A DNA stretch of 64,000 nt from Candidatus Methylopumilus rimovensis (GTDB lineage: Bacteria > Pseudomonadota > Gammaproteobacteria > Burkholderiales > Methylophilaceae), in NCBI RefSeq assembly GCF_006364615.1, contig NZ_CP040986.1, positions 496,001 to 560,000 on the forward strand, written 5' to 3'. Positions 23,071-31,819 of the stretch are shown here, in pieces; position 1 is the first letter of the stretch, and every line of letters starts with the position of its first letter. Below the pieces are notes generated by a model. It saw nothing but the letters and a program-made list of their open reading frames with translations. It did not search any database and was not told the origin of the DNA. Made by a program: the position numbers and the translations under genes.

Positions 23071-24069
23071 ATGAAAAAAATACTTGTTACCGGCGCTGAT
23101 GGATTTATTGGATCTCATTTGGTAGAGGCCCTGATATCGTGTGGATACGATGTTAGAGCATTTGTTTTTTATAATTCATTTAATTCTTGGGGCTGGCTAG
23201 ATTATTGTCATCCAGAAATTAAGGCAGGACTCGAAGTTTTTTCTGGCGATATTCGAGATGCATACGGTGTCAGAGAAGCTATGAGAGGCTGTGATACTGT
23301 TTTACACTTAGCAGCCTTAATTGCTATACCTTATTCTTATCACTCACCTGATACATATATTGATACAAATATAAAAGGTACTTTAAATATACTTCAAGCT
23401 GCGAGAGACCTTGAAATAATGAAGGTTGTTCATACATCAACTAGCGAAGTTTATGGAACGGCTAAATTTATTCCTATCACTGAAGATCATCCCCTTCAGG
23501 GGCAATCACCTTATTCTGCGAGTAAAATTGGAGCCGACCAACTTGCATATTCTTTTTATACGTCTTTTGGTTTGCCAGTAGTTATTGCCCGTCCTTTTAA
23601 TGCTTATGGACCAAGACAATCAGCTCGAGCCGTGATTCCGACTATAATTTCTCAAATTGCTTCGGGTAAAAAAACGATTAAATTAGGAGCTACCTCACCT
23701 ACAAGAGATTTTAATTATGTAAAAGATACAGTTGAAGGGTATATCTCTGTAATAAATTCCGACATTGGCATGGGAGAAGTAATTAATTTTGGTAGTAATT
23801 TTGAAATCTCTATAGGTGCAACAGCAGAGCTAATTGCTGAAATTATGAATTCAAAGATTGAAATAATTACCGATGAAATTCGACTTCGACCTCAGGCTTC
23901 AGAAGTGGAGCGTTTATGGGCTGATAATAGCAAGGCTAAAAAGCTTTTTGGATGGTCCCCCAAGTTTTCAGGTCAAGATGGTTTTAGGCGAGGCCTCAGT
24001 GAGACAATTGAATGGTTTTTAAAGAGCGACAATATTAAAAAATACAAACCAGATATTTATAATATATGA
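23071..24069 (+). CDS. legB: NAD-dependent 4,6-dehydratase, LegB type
   Basis: In Campylobacter LegB dehydrates GDP-GlcNAc as the first ring-modifying step to legionaminic acid. The 332-residue SDR protein has VTGADGFIGSHLVEALISCG, the LegB-typical FYNSFNSWGWLDYCHPEI, the catalytic TSTSEVYGTA and YSASKIGADQ, and RPFNAYGPRQSARAVIPTII. It is followed by translationally coupled legI and legG and then a PtmE-like GDP-sugar enzyme, the same gene content as Campylobacter. The assignment by sequence and context is strong. The next enzymes, LegC and LegH, are missing nearby. Confidence 0.87.
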   Translation: MKKILVTGADGFIGSHLVEALISCGYDVRAFVFYNSFNSWGWLDYCHPEIKAGLEVFSGDIRDAYGVREAMRGCDTVLHLAALIAIPYSYHSPDTYIDTNIKGTLNILQAARDLEIMKVVHTSTSEVYGTAKFIPITEDHPLQGQSPYSASKIGADQLAYSFYTSFGLPVVIARPFNAYGPRQSARAVIPTIISQIASGKKTIKLGATSPTRDFNYVKDTVEGYISVINSDIGMGEVINFGSNFEISIGATAELIAEIMNSKIEIITDEIRLRPQASEVERLWADNSKAKKLFGWSPKFSGQDGFRRGLSETIEWFLKSDNIKKYKPDIYNI

Positions 24070-25073
24070 AAACTAAAGCAATTTTAATAGCTGAAGCCGG
24101 AGTGAATCATAATGGAGACATTAATTTAGCAAAACAACTTATTGACGTTGCAGCAGCAGCAGGAGCTGATTTTGTAAAATTTCAAACTTTTAAAACAAAT
24201 CTATTAGTTACGCAGGCTGCAAAAAAAGCTCAATATCAGATTATAAATTCTAAAAAAAAAGAAGTTCAATATGAAATGCTATCCAAACTTGAGCTTACAG
24301 AGCGTATACATTTCGAATTAAAGGACTATTCTAAGCTTCAAGGTATAGGTTTTTTATCATCTGCTTTTGATTTAGAGAGTTTAGAATTTCTTGAATATCT
24401 CGGCCAAAAGATATTTAAAGTCCCATCTGGAGAGATTACAAACTTGCCGTATCTTAGACATATTGGCGGCTTAAAAAAAGAAATTATTTTATCTACTGGG
24501 ATGTCATTCTTAAATGAAATTAAAAATGCCATAGAAATTTTAGAAGATGCAGGCACTTCTCGAGAAAAAATCACAGTTTTACATTGTACCTCAGAATATC
24601 CGGCGCCAATGCAGGACTTGAATTTAAGAGCCATGCAAACAATTGAATCGTCTTTTGGCGTAAATGTAGGTTATTCAGATCATAGCGAAGGTATTGAAGT
24701 TGCTCTAGCGGCTGTTGCAATGGGCGCAAAGATTATTGAGAAACACTTTACTATAGATCGAAATCTTCCTGGGCCTGATCATAAAGCTAGCTTAGAGCCA
24801 TTGGAGCTAAAAGCGATGGTATGTGCAATTAGAAATATAGAATTAGCACTTGGAAGTAATATTAAGCGCCCTTCGATAAGTGAATTAAAAAATTTACCCT
24901 TTGTCCGGAAATCTATAGTTGCAGCAAAAGAAATAAAATCAGGTGAGCTTTTTACTACCTCAAATATTACTGTCAAAAGACCAGGTACGGGAGTTTCTCC
25001 GATGTTATGGGACATTGTAATCGGTAAAAAGGCTTTGAGAGATTTCAATCAAGATGAGTTAATTGAAATATGA
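24066..25073 (+). CDS. legI: N,N'-diacetyllegionaminate synthase, NeuB family
   Basis: LegI condenses 2,4-diacetamido-2,4,6-trideoxymannose with phosphoenolpyruvate. The 335-residue protein has LIAEAGVNHNGDINLAKQLI, ADFVKFQTFKT, KVPSGEITNLPYL, LSTGMSFLNEI, HCTSEYPAP, GYSDHSEGIEVALAAVAMGA and a C-terminal SAF domain ending in KKALRDFNQDELIEI. It overlaps legB by an ATGA. Family membership is certain; the legionaminate substrate is inferred from its neighbours LegB and LegG. Confidence 0.87.
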   Translation: MKTKAILIAEAGVNHNGDINLAKQLIDVAAAAGADFVKFQTFKTNLLVTQAAKKAQYQIINSKKKEVQYEMLSKLELTERIHFELKDYSKLQGIGFLSSAFDLESLEFLEYLGQKIFKVPSGEITNLPYLRHIGGLKKEIILSTGMSFLNEIKNAIEILEDAGTSREKITVLHCTSEYPAPMQDLNLRAMQTIESSFGVNVGYSDHSEGIEVALAAVAMGAKIIEKHFTIDRNLPGPDHKASLEPLELKAMVCAIRNIELALGSNIKRPSISELKNLPFVRKSIVAAKEIKSGELFTTSNITVKRPGTGVSPMLWDIVIGKKALRDFNQDELIEI

Positions 25074-26221
25074 AAAAAATTTGTATTGTTACGGGAGGTA
25101 GATCTGAATATGGCTTGCTGCGTTGGGTTATGGAAGGCATTAATCGGTCATTCAAATTAAAATTACAAATCATAGTTACCGGGTCACATTTATCAGCCGA
25201 ATTTGGATCGACTTTTAAAAAGATTGAAGATGATGGCTTTAACATAGATAAAAAAGTTGAGATGTTATTAAACTCAGATTCAGCAGCTGGAATTACAAAA
25301 TCTATGGGGTTAGGACTTATAGGCTTTGCTGACGCTTTTGCTGAATTAAAGCCTGATTTAGTTTTAGTGCTAGGAGATAGATATGAAATTTTTACTGCTA
25401 CTTCAGCCGCTATGATTTTTCAGTTGCCAATAGCACATATACATGGAGGTGAATTAACAGAAGGGGCTTTCGATGATTCTATTCGCCACTCTATTACAAA
25501 AATGGCACATTTACATTTCGTTGCTGCCGAAGTTTACCAAAAGCGCGTGATTCAATTAGGCGAACAACCTAAAAATGTGTTTTTAGTTGGAGGGTTGGGA
25601 GTTGATAGCATGTTACATATAAAATTAATGAAATTACGTCAAGTAGAGAAATCTTTAAATTTCAAATTTTTAACTCGAAATCTTCTTATTACCTTTCATC
25701 CTGTGACATTAGAACTAGATAAATGTATTAAACAAATAGATGAATTACTTGAAAGTTTAGCTGAATTAAAAAATATAGGACTAATTTTTACAATGCCTAA
25801 TGCAGATAATAATAATCGTCTAATATTTCATAAGATTCAAGATTTTTGTTTACATCATCCTCATTCAAAATCTTATGTTTCGATGGGACAAGAATTATAT
25901 TTTTCGTGTTTAAAGCATGTGGATGGTGTAATAGGAAATTCATCTAGCGGTTTATTGGAAGCCCCATCGTTTAAGAAGGGTACTATAAATATTGGAGATC
26001 GTCAGCGTGGAAGATTAAGGGCTGCAAGTGTGATTGATTGCGACCCAAATCGAAATTCTATTAGCGATGCAATAAAAAAACTCTTTTCTGCTCAATTTAA
26101 ATTGAAGCTTAAAAACATTGAGAATCCCTACGGTTCAGGGGGGTCTAGTAAGACTATTGTTAAAATATTAGAGCGTAAAGACTTTAAGAGTCTTTTGAAA
26201 AAACGCTTTTATGATTTATAG
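25070..26221 (+). CDS. legG: UDP-sugar 2-epimerase (hydrolysing), LegG type
   Basis: A 383-residue GT-B epimerase of the NeuC/LegG family. Blocks are ICIVTGGRSEYGLLRWVM, VLGDRYEIFTATSAAMI, HIHGGELTEGAFDDSIRHSI, LLITFHPVTLE and GNSSSGLLEAPSFKKGTINI. LegG converts UDP-2,4-diacetamido-2,4,6-trideoxyglucose to the mannose isomer for LegI. It overlaps legI by an ATGA. In this island the needed substrate could come from the PglF/PglE/PglD genes at 44186-47987, since no LegC or LegH is seen. Confidence 0.87.
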   Translation: MKKICIVTGGRSEYGLLRWVMEGINRSFKLKLQIIVTGSHLSAEFGSTFKKIEDDGFNIDKKVEMLLNSDSAAGITKSMGLGLIGFADAFAELKPDLVLVLGDRYEIFTATSAAMIFQLPIAHIHGGELTEGAFDDSIRHSITKMAHLHFVAAEVYQKRVIQLGEQPKNVFLVGGLGVDSMLHIKLMKLRQVEKSLNFKFLTRNLLITFHPVTLELDKCIKQIDELLESLAELKNIGLIFTMPNADNNNRLIFHKIQDFCLHHPHSKSYVSMGQELYFSCLKHVDGVIGNSSSGLLEAPSFKKGTINIGDRQRGRLRAASVIDCDPNRNSISDAIKKLFSAQFKLKLKNIENPYGSGGSSKTIVKILERKDFKSLLKKRFYDL

Positions 26222-26223
26222 CC

Positions 26224-27318
26224 ATGCAAAATTATAATAATAAGTATATTGGAGATTGGAAGCATGCAATTCTTTTAGAGAATTCAAGCATTCAAGACGC
26301 AATTGTTAATTTAGACAAAATTGCAATTCAGATTGTTCTGGTGTGCAATAAAGATAAAACTCTTTTAGGTACGATTTCGGATGGTGATATACGTCGCGGT
26401 CTTCTTAAAGGGCTAACTTTAAATAGCCCTATAAAAGCTATAATGAATAAAAATCCCTTGGTTGTTTCAAAAAATATTTTGCGCGACTCAGTTCTTGAAT
26501 TAATGAGTTTGAATAGAATTAGACAAGTACCTGTAGTTGATGAAAATAATAAACTGATTGGATTACATTTATTTGATTACTTGCTTGAGCCAAAAGATAG
26601 AAAAAATACTATGGTCATTATGGCTGGGGGGCGGGGTAAGCGTTTGCATCCATTCACTAATGAGCGTCCAAAACCCATGCTTGAAATAGCTGGAAAACCA
26701 ATTTTAGAGCATATTATTCAGCACGCAAAATCAGAGGGTTTTAAGAGTTTTATTATATCAATTAATTATTTAGGTCATATCTTGGAAGATTATTTTGGAG
26801 ATGGCAAGAAATTTAATATCAAAATTAATTACATTAGAGAAGATATTCCTCTTGGCACTGCAGGCTCTTTATCGCTTTTACCAAGCGCGCCTAATTTACC
26901 CTTCATAGTTACAAATGGAGATGTTATAACTGATATTAAATATGGCGAGCTTTTGGATTTTCATAATCGTCATGATGCTTCTGCAACTATGGCAGTTAGA
27001 GCTCATGAATATCAAAATCCTTTTGGTATTGTTCAGACTGACGGATTAGACATTGTTGGATTCGAAGAAAAGCCTATTACTCGAAGTCATATTAACGCAG
27101 GTGTATATGTTCTTAATCCGCAGGTTTTGGAATTATTGGAACTGGGAGAGCATTGTGATATGCCTGGATTGTTTGAACGTTTACAGACTTTAAAAAAACG
27201 TACAGTAGCATATCCAATGCATGAGCCTTGGCTTGATGTTGGTAGCCATCACGATTTAGAAATTGCAAAAAAGAATATAAAAGCTGAAATCAAATACAAA
27301 AAGGAAATATCTAAGTGA
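26224..27318 (+). CDS. ptmE: CBS-domain sugar nucleotidyltransferase, PtmE type
   Basis: This 364-residue protein has two CBS domains in about residues 10-115 (LVCNKDKTLLGTISDGDIRR and RQVPVVDENNKLIGLHLFDY). A nucleotidyltransferase follows, with MAGGRGKRLHPFTNERPKPM as the G-x-G-x-R loop and FIVTNGDVITDI for metal binding. Campylobacter PtmE makes GDP-GlcNAc or GDP-GlcN for LegB. It starts 2 bp after legG. The CBS domains suggest allosteric control. Which nucleotide it uses is inferred from the LegB neighbour. Confidence 0.83.
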   Translation: MQNYNNKYIGDWKHAILLENSSIQDAIVNLDKIAIQIVLVCNKDKTLLGTISDGDIRRGLLKGLTLNSPIKAIMNKNPLVVSKNILRDSVLELMSLNRIRQVPVVDENNKLIGLHLFDYLLEPKDRKNTMVIMAGGRGKRLHPFTNERPKPMLEIAGKPILEHIIQHAKSEGFKSFIISINYLGHILEDYFGDGKKFNIKINYIREDIPLGTAGSLSLLPSAPNLPFIVTNGDVITDIKYGELLDFHNRHDASATMAVRAHEYQNPFGIVQTDGLDIVGFEEKPITRSHINAGVYVLNPQVLELLELGEHCDMPGLFERLQTLKKRTVAYPMHEPWLDVGSHHDLEIAKKNIKAEIKYKKEISK

Positions 27319-28472
27319 AGCGAAATTTAATAAAATTATACAACTTACCAACAGAAGTAAAATTTTGTAAAAAATGTACAGTTTCTAATCAGAGACCACG
27401 AATCACATTCGACGAAAAAGGGGTTTGTTCTGCTTGTAATTATGCAGAATATAAGCAGACAAAAATTGATTGGAATGCTCGAGAATCTGAGTTAATTAAA
27501 CTATGTGATAAACATCGAAAAAATAATGGAGAGTATGATGTTATCGTTCCATGCAGTGGCGGCAAAGATGGTGGTTTTGTTGCACATCAACTAAAGTATA
27601 AATATGGCATGAATCCTCTGGCCGTAACATGGGCACCATTAAAAGCAACAGCTATTGGACGTACCAACCTAGATGCTTTTATAGCTTCGGGATTTAATCA
27701 TATTTTAGGAACGCCAAATCCGCAGGTTACCCGAAAATTAACTAAACTTTCTTTCAAGCATTTGGGAGACCCATTTCAACCATTTATCTATGGCCAAACT
27801 AATTTCCCTCTACAAATGGCTATAAAACACAATATTCAATTAATCATGTACGGTGAAAATGGCGAAGTTGAATACGGAGGAAGCATGAAAAATGCCTTTA
27901 GGCCGGATAGAGATATTGAAGATCACGATTCGCACTATTTTTCTGGATTGCCCCCTCAATTTTGGACTGAACATGGAATCTCATTAGCAGATCTTCAGCC
28001 TTTTATGTCACCAAAATTTGAAGAAATTAAAAAAAATAAAACAGAAATTCATTTCATGGGATATTACAAATTTTGGGACCCACAAGAAAATTTCTATTAT
28101 TGTTATGAACACACCGGTTTTCGCCCTAATAACGAAAGAACCGAAGGAACTTATTCGAAATATGCGAGTTTAGACGATGAGCTTGATGGGTTTCATTATT
28201 ATTTATCTTATATTAAATTTGGAATTGGTAGGGCTACTTCCGATTCTTCACATGAAATTCGTGATGGGAAAATTACTCGCGAAGAAGGTATTGCTCTAGT
28301 TAAACGATTCGATCATGAATTCCCCCAAAGATATTTTAATGAATTTCTGGAATTTTGCTCTATCACCAAAGAAGAGATTTATGAAGTTATTGATAGTTGG
28401 CGATCAGACCATTTATGGTTTAAAGAAAATGAAGAATGGAAGTTGCGATTTTCCATATCAAGTAATTCTTAA
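27315..28472 (+). CDS. N-acetyl sugar amidotransferase (WbuX/PseA/WbpG family)
   Basis: These enzymes convert a sugar N-acetyl group to an acetamidino group with ammonia from a HisH-type glutaminase. The 385-residue protein has a zinc-like cysteine set (C18, C21, C38, C41) and an ATP-pyrophosphatase loop VIVPCSGGKDGG near residues 75-86, then YGENGEVEYGGSMKNAF. The start is GTG 27315, overlapping the ptmE stop. It is followed by the HisF- and HisH-like genes, the usual WbuX-WbuZ-WbuY trio. It predicts an amidino-substituted nonulosonate. Confidence 0.9.
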   Translation: MKRNLIKLYNLPTEVKFCKKCTVSNQRPRITFDEKGVCSACNYAEYKQTKIDWNARESELIKLCDKHRKNNGEYDVIVPCSGGKDGGFVAHQLKYKYGMNPLAVTWAPLKATAIGRTNLDAFIASGFNHILGTPNPQVTRKLTKLSFKHLGDPFQPFIYGQTNFPLQMAIKHNIQLIMYGENGEVEYGGSMKNAFRPDRDIEDHDSHYFSGLPPQFWTEHGISLADLQPFMSPKFEEIKKNKTEIHFMGYYKFWDPQENFYYCYEHTGFRPNNERTEGTYSKYASLDDELDGFHYYLSYIKFGIGRATSDSSHEIRDGKITREEGIALVKRFDHEFPQRYFNEFLEFCSITKEEIYEVIDSWRSDHLWFKENEEWKLRFSISSNS

Positions 28473-28484
28473 TTATTTATAAAA

Positions 28485-29249
28485 TTGAGAGATATAAGAT
28501 TAATAGCTCGTTTGGATATAAAAGGTAAAAACCTTATTAAAGGAATTAATCTAGAAGGTCTTCGTGTTTTGGGCCTGCCTAATGACTTTGCAATAAAATA
28601 TTATAGCCATGGTATAGATGAGCTTATTTATATGGACAGCGTTGCAACTCTTTATGGGCGCAATCATTTAGCCGAAATTGTGAGCGCTGCAGTTCAAAAT
28701 ATCTTTGTGCCTATAACTGTTGGAGGGGGGATTCGTTCTGTTGATGACGCAACAGAAATTTTGCGAGCTGGCGCAGATAAAGTTGCAGTAAATACAGCTG
28801 CAATTATTAATCCAAAGCTCATTTCAGATATTGCAAGACGATTCGGAAGTCAGTCAATGGTTCTCTCTATAGAAGCTAAGCAAATAGGCTATGAACGTTG
28901 GGAGGCATACACAAATAATGGTCGTGAGCGGACTGGCTTAGATGTTGTAAGTTGGGCCAAAGACGCAGTTTCAAAAGGAGTAGGTGAAATTTTGCTTACA
29001 TCAATTGATAAAGAGGGCACCAGAAAAGGATTTGATTTGGACTTAATAAAGTCAGTCACAAATGAAGTTTCCGTTCCGGTTATAGCTAGTGGTGGCATGG
29101 GTAAGATTGAAGATATTAAGGATCTTTTGAGTTTTACTGAGGTTAATGCAGTAGCTATGGCTGATATCCTGCATTACAACCGCGCAAATATTTACGATAT
29201 TCGTAAGATTATAAAAGATGAAGGTTTTGAAGTAAGAAATAATGGCTAA
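28485..29249 (+). CDS. HisF-like WbuZ cyclase subunit for sugar amidination
   Basis: A 254-residue (beta/alpha)8 protein of the HisF family: IARLDIKGKNLIKGINLEGL, VGGGIRSVDDATEILRAGA, GEILLTSIDKEGT and VIASGGMGKIEDI. With no histidine genes beside it and a WbuX-type amidotransferase directly upstream, it is better read as the WbuZ partner that channels ammonia, not as histidine biosynthesis. Asp11 of true HisF is kept, but the catalytic Asp130 position is Glu (SIEAKQ). The start is a TTG at 28485. It overlaps the HisH-like gene by 8 bp. Confidence 0.85.
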   Translation: MRDIRLIARLDIKGKNLIKGINLEGLRVLGLPNDFAIKYYSHGIDELIYMDSVATLYGRNHLAEIVSAAVQNIFVPITVGGGIRSVDDATEILRAGADKVAVNTAAIINPKLISDIARRFGSQSMVLSIEAKQIGYERWEAYTNNGRERTGLDVVSWAKDAVSKGVGEILLTSIDKEGTRKGFDLDLIKSVTNEVSVPVIASGGMGKIEDIKDLLSFTEVNAVAMADILHYNRANIYDIRKIIKDEGFEVRNNG

Positions 29250-29889
29250 CTTACAAATTATAATAGTTGATTGTAATTCGGGTAATTTGTTAAGTGTTCG
29301 ACGTGCTTTTGAATATCTGAATGCAACCGTCATAGTTACATCTGACCCTGATGTAATATTTTCAGCTTCAAAAATTATTTTACCGGGCGTTGGTGCATTT
29401 TCTGATGCAATGCAGAATTTTCATTCTCGTGGCTTAGGCGAGGCTCTTGTATCTGCTGGTAAGCGAGGTACAGCTTTAATGGGTATTTGCTTAGGTATGC
29501 AGATTTTATTTGATCAAAGCGAAGAGTTTGAACTAACTAAGGGGCTGGGACTTATTTCCGGAAATGTCGTTCCTTTGCCCTCTCAGACAAGAGTAAATGG
29601 ATTACTCAAAATTCCGCATATAGGTTGGGGCGCATTACAATATACAGAAACTTGTAAAAATTGGAACGGTTCTGTATTGCAAGACATTGTTCCAGGAAGC
29701 TCAGTATATTTTGCACATTCATTTGTGGCGAATATACAAAGTGCTAAAAATGAATATGCTTGCAGTATATATGGCGGCTATTCATTTCCAGCATTTGTTT
29801 TAAAGGAAAATATTATGGGCTGTCAATTTCATCCAGAAAAAAGCGGAGAAATTGGATTGAAAATTTTGAAAAATTTTTTATTGCTATGA
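29242..29889 (+). CDS. HisH-like WbuY glutaminase subunit for sugar amidination
   Basis: A 215-residue class I glutamine amidotransferase. The catalytic triad is visible: Cys83 in MGICLGMQ, His197 and Glu199 in CQFHPEKSG. The oxyanion-loop LPGVGAFSDAM and PHIGWGAL are also present. It should supply ammonia through the HisF-like barrel to the sugar amidotransferase at 27315. It overlaps both neighbours, confirming tight coupling. Confidence 0.87.
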   Translation: MANLQIIIVDCNSGNLLSVRRAFEYLNATVIVTSDPDVIFSASKIILPGVGAFSDAMQNFHSRGLGEALVSAGKRGTALMGICLGMQILFDQSEEFELTKGLGLISGNVVPLPSQTRVNGLLKIPHIGWGALQYTETCKNWNGSVLQDIVPGSSVYFAHSFVANIQSAKNEYACSIYGGYSFPAFVLKENIMGCQFHPEKSGEIGLKILKNFLLL

Positions 29890-30575
29890 AAATACTTGCA
29901 ATAATACCAGCAAGATCTGGATCCAAAAGGTTGCCCGGTAAAAATGTTAAAATTTTGAAAGGAAAGCCACTAATTGAATGGAGCATTGATGCAATAAAAG
30001 ATATTGATGAAATATGTGATATTCTTATTTCAACTGATGATCCTATAGCGGCAGAGATATCTCATAATTCCGGTGTACTTGTACCATGGCTGCGCCCAGC
30101 TGAATTAGCTGATGATTTATCATCCTCAGCCGACGTAGCTTTGCATGCGCTTAATTGGTATGAAAATAACAATTGTGAGGTAGACGGGGTATTACTATTG
30201 CAACCTACATCTCCTTTTAGGCATAAAGAAACAATTATAAAAGGCATTAATCTTTTTAAGCAAAATAAGCAATGTTCTATAGTGGGCTTTTCTCCGGCCC
30301 AATCTCATCCATGGCTATGTTTTAAAATAAATGGTTTAATAATGGATAGTTTTTTTGCGGAAAATAGCAAAAAATTGCGATCCCAAGACTTACCTCCAGC
30401 CTTCGTTGTGAATGGTTCTTTTTACCTAATTTCACCAGAGAATCTTAGGATTACAAATTCATTTTACGCTTCACAAATCATACCTTTAATATCCGATCGA
30501 CCTGAAGAGGCTATAGACATCGACTCTGAATGGGATTGGAGATTAGCTGAATTTATTGCAGATGAGTTTTTATAG
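29886..30575 (+). CDS. CMP-nonulosonate cytidylyltransferase (second set, LegF type)
   Basis: A 229-residue NeuA-family enzyme: ILAIIPARSGSKRLPGKNVK, STDDPIAAEISHNSG, LLLQPTSPFRHKETIIKGIN and the ending AIDIDSEWDWRLAEFIADEF. It would activate the legionaminate-type acid made by LegI. I chose ATG 29886, which overlaps the HisH-like stop as ATGA; the longer frame runs back into that gene. It is clearly distinct from the NeuA at 20969, which supports two separate acids. Confidence 0.89.
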   Translation: MKILAIIPARSGSKRLPGKNVKILKGKPLIEWSIDAIKDIDEICDILISTDDPIAAEISHNSGVLVPWLRPAELADDLSSSADVALHALNWYENNNCEVDGVLLLQPTSPFRHKETIIKGINLFKQNKQCSIVGFSPAQSHPWLCFKINGLIMDSFFAENSKKLRSQDLPPAFVVNGSFYLISPENLRITNSFYASQIIPLISDRPEEAIDIDSEWDWRLAEFIADEFL

Positions 30576-31729
30576 TGAAAAAAAAGGTTATTTACATTTC
30601 ATGGGTAAAATTAAATAATAAAATTGCTCAAGATTGGTATTTGAATTATTTATTACAATCTGGATTAAACGTTGAATATTGGGATATTTCTGGAATTTTG
30701 AGACAGAAATTTTCTACATATAGCGATTCAATATTTGATATTGTCCGCAATATTAAGAGCTGGAAAAATTTTGAACTTTTAATACAAAGTACTGAAAATA
30801 GAAACGCAGTTTATGTTGTTTTAATTTCGCCATCATGGCCGACTAGGCGGCCATTTCAAATACTAAGTAAGCACCTAAAGAAGGTAGTGTTTATTGATTG
30901 GGGTGAAATGCCTTATTCTAAAGCAGCTAGAATTGAAAAAATATTTTATTGGATTTCTCATAATCCAATAAAACTTGCCCAGCTTACTTTAGAAAAATTG
31001 CTATGGTTTGTAATGAAAAAATTTAAAGTAATAAAGCCTTTTGATATTATTTTTTATGTTGGAGATATGCCATACAAGAAAAAAATGTTTTCTAAAAAAG
31101 CAGTTCCAATAAATTTTTCCGATTATGAAGATTTTCTTAGGATTAAAGTAAAAGATAAAAATAGTATTGTTAATTACAAATATGCTGTATTTATAGATCA
31201 AAATCTTCCTTATCATTTAGATTTTGAATTGCTTAATTTACCTACTGTAACCGCTAAAAAATATTACAAATCTCTTAATAACTTTTTTTCACTGATTGAA
31301 AAGCAATATAAAATTAGAATTGTTATTGCTGCTCATCCAACTGCTGATATTAAAAAAAGTGAATTTTATGGAAGGCAAGTATTTAAAATGCAGACAGCCG
31401 AGCTTATTAAAGATGCAGAGTTTGTACTAATGCATACAACATCTGCAGTAAGTTTCGCTATCTTAAATTTTAAACCGATTATATTTTTTTATACAGAAGA
31501 AATGTTTAAACTTAAGACGCCAACTATATTAGACGGTATCTTTTCGCTATCAAAATATTTAGGTGAAAAAGCATACAATATTGACATGATCTATGAAAGT
31601 AGAAAATTTAAAATTCAGCAACCTAGAAAGCAATTTTTTACAAAGTATAAATATAGATATTTAACTTCTAAATTATCAGAAAATATATTATCTTCCGAAA
31701 TCTTTTTGAGGGAGATAAATTCAATTTAG
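30575..31729 (+). CDS. Uncharacterised glycan-biosynthesis protein, possible GT-B transferase
   Basis: A 384-residue protein with no clear family signature. It starts with GTG sharing one base with the cytidylyltransferase stop. The segments RIVIAAHPTADIKKSEFYGR and ELIKDAEFVLMHTTSAVSFA resemble the donor-binding half of GT-B surface-glycan transferases, like the protein at 21677. It is placed right after the CMP-activating enzyme, so it could be the transferase for the second nonulosonate. This is inference. Confidence 0.5.
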   Translation: MKKKVIYISWVKLNNKIAQDWYLNYLLQSGLNVEYWDISGILRQKFSTYSDSIFDIVRNIKSWKNFELLIQSTENRNAVYVVLISPSWPTRRPFQILSKHLKKVVFIDWGEMPYSKAARIEKIFYWISHNPIKLAQLTLEKLLWFVMKKFKVIKPFDIIFYVGDMPYKKKMFSKKAVPINFSDYEDFLRIKVKDKNSIVNYKYAVFIDQNLPYHLDFELLNLPTVTAKKYYKSLNNFFSLIEKQYKIRIVIAAHPTADIKKSEFYGRQVFKMQTAELIKDAEFVLMHTTSAVSFAILNFKPIIFFYTEEMFKLKTPTILDGIFSLSKYLGEKAYNIDMIYESRKFKIQQPRKQFFTKYKYRYLTSKLSENILSSEIFLREINSI

Positions 31730-31819
31730 ATTATTTTAAAATGTAAAGAAAATAAACTTTGTGATTACAAATTAAATTATATTTTAAAAAACTTTATAAA
31801 AATTTAAAGGATATACCCA

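Noticed and set aside
28485-29889. HisF and HisH as histidine biosynthesis genes.
   Set aside because: No other his genes are near, and they overlap a sugar amidotransferase gene, which points to glycan amidination.
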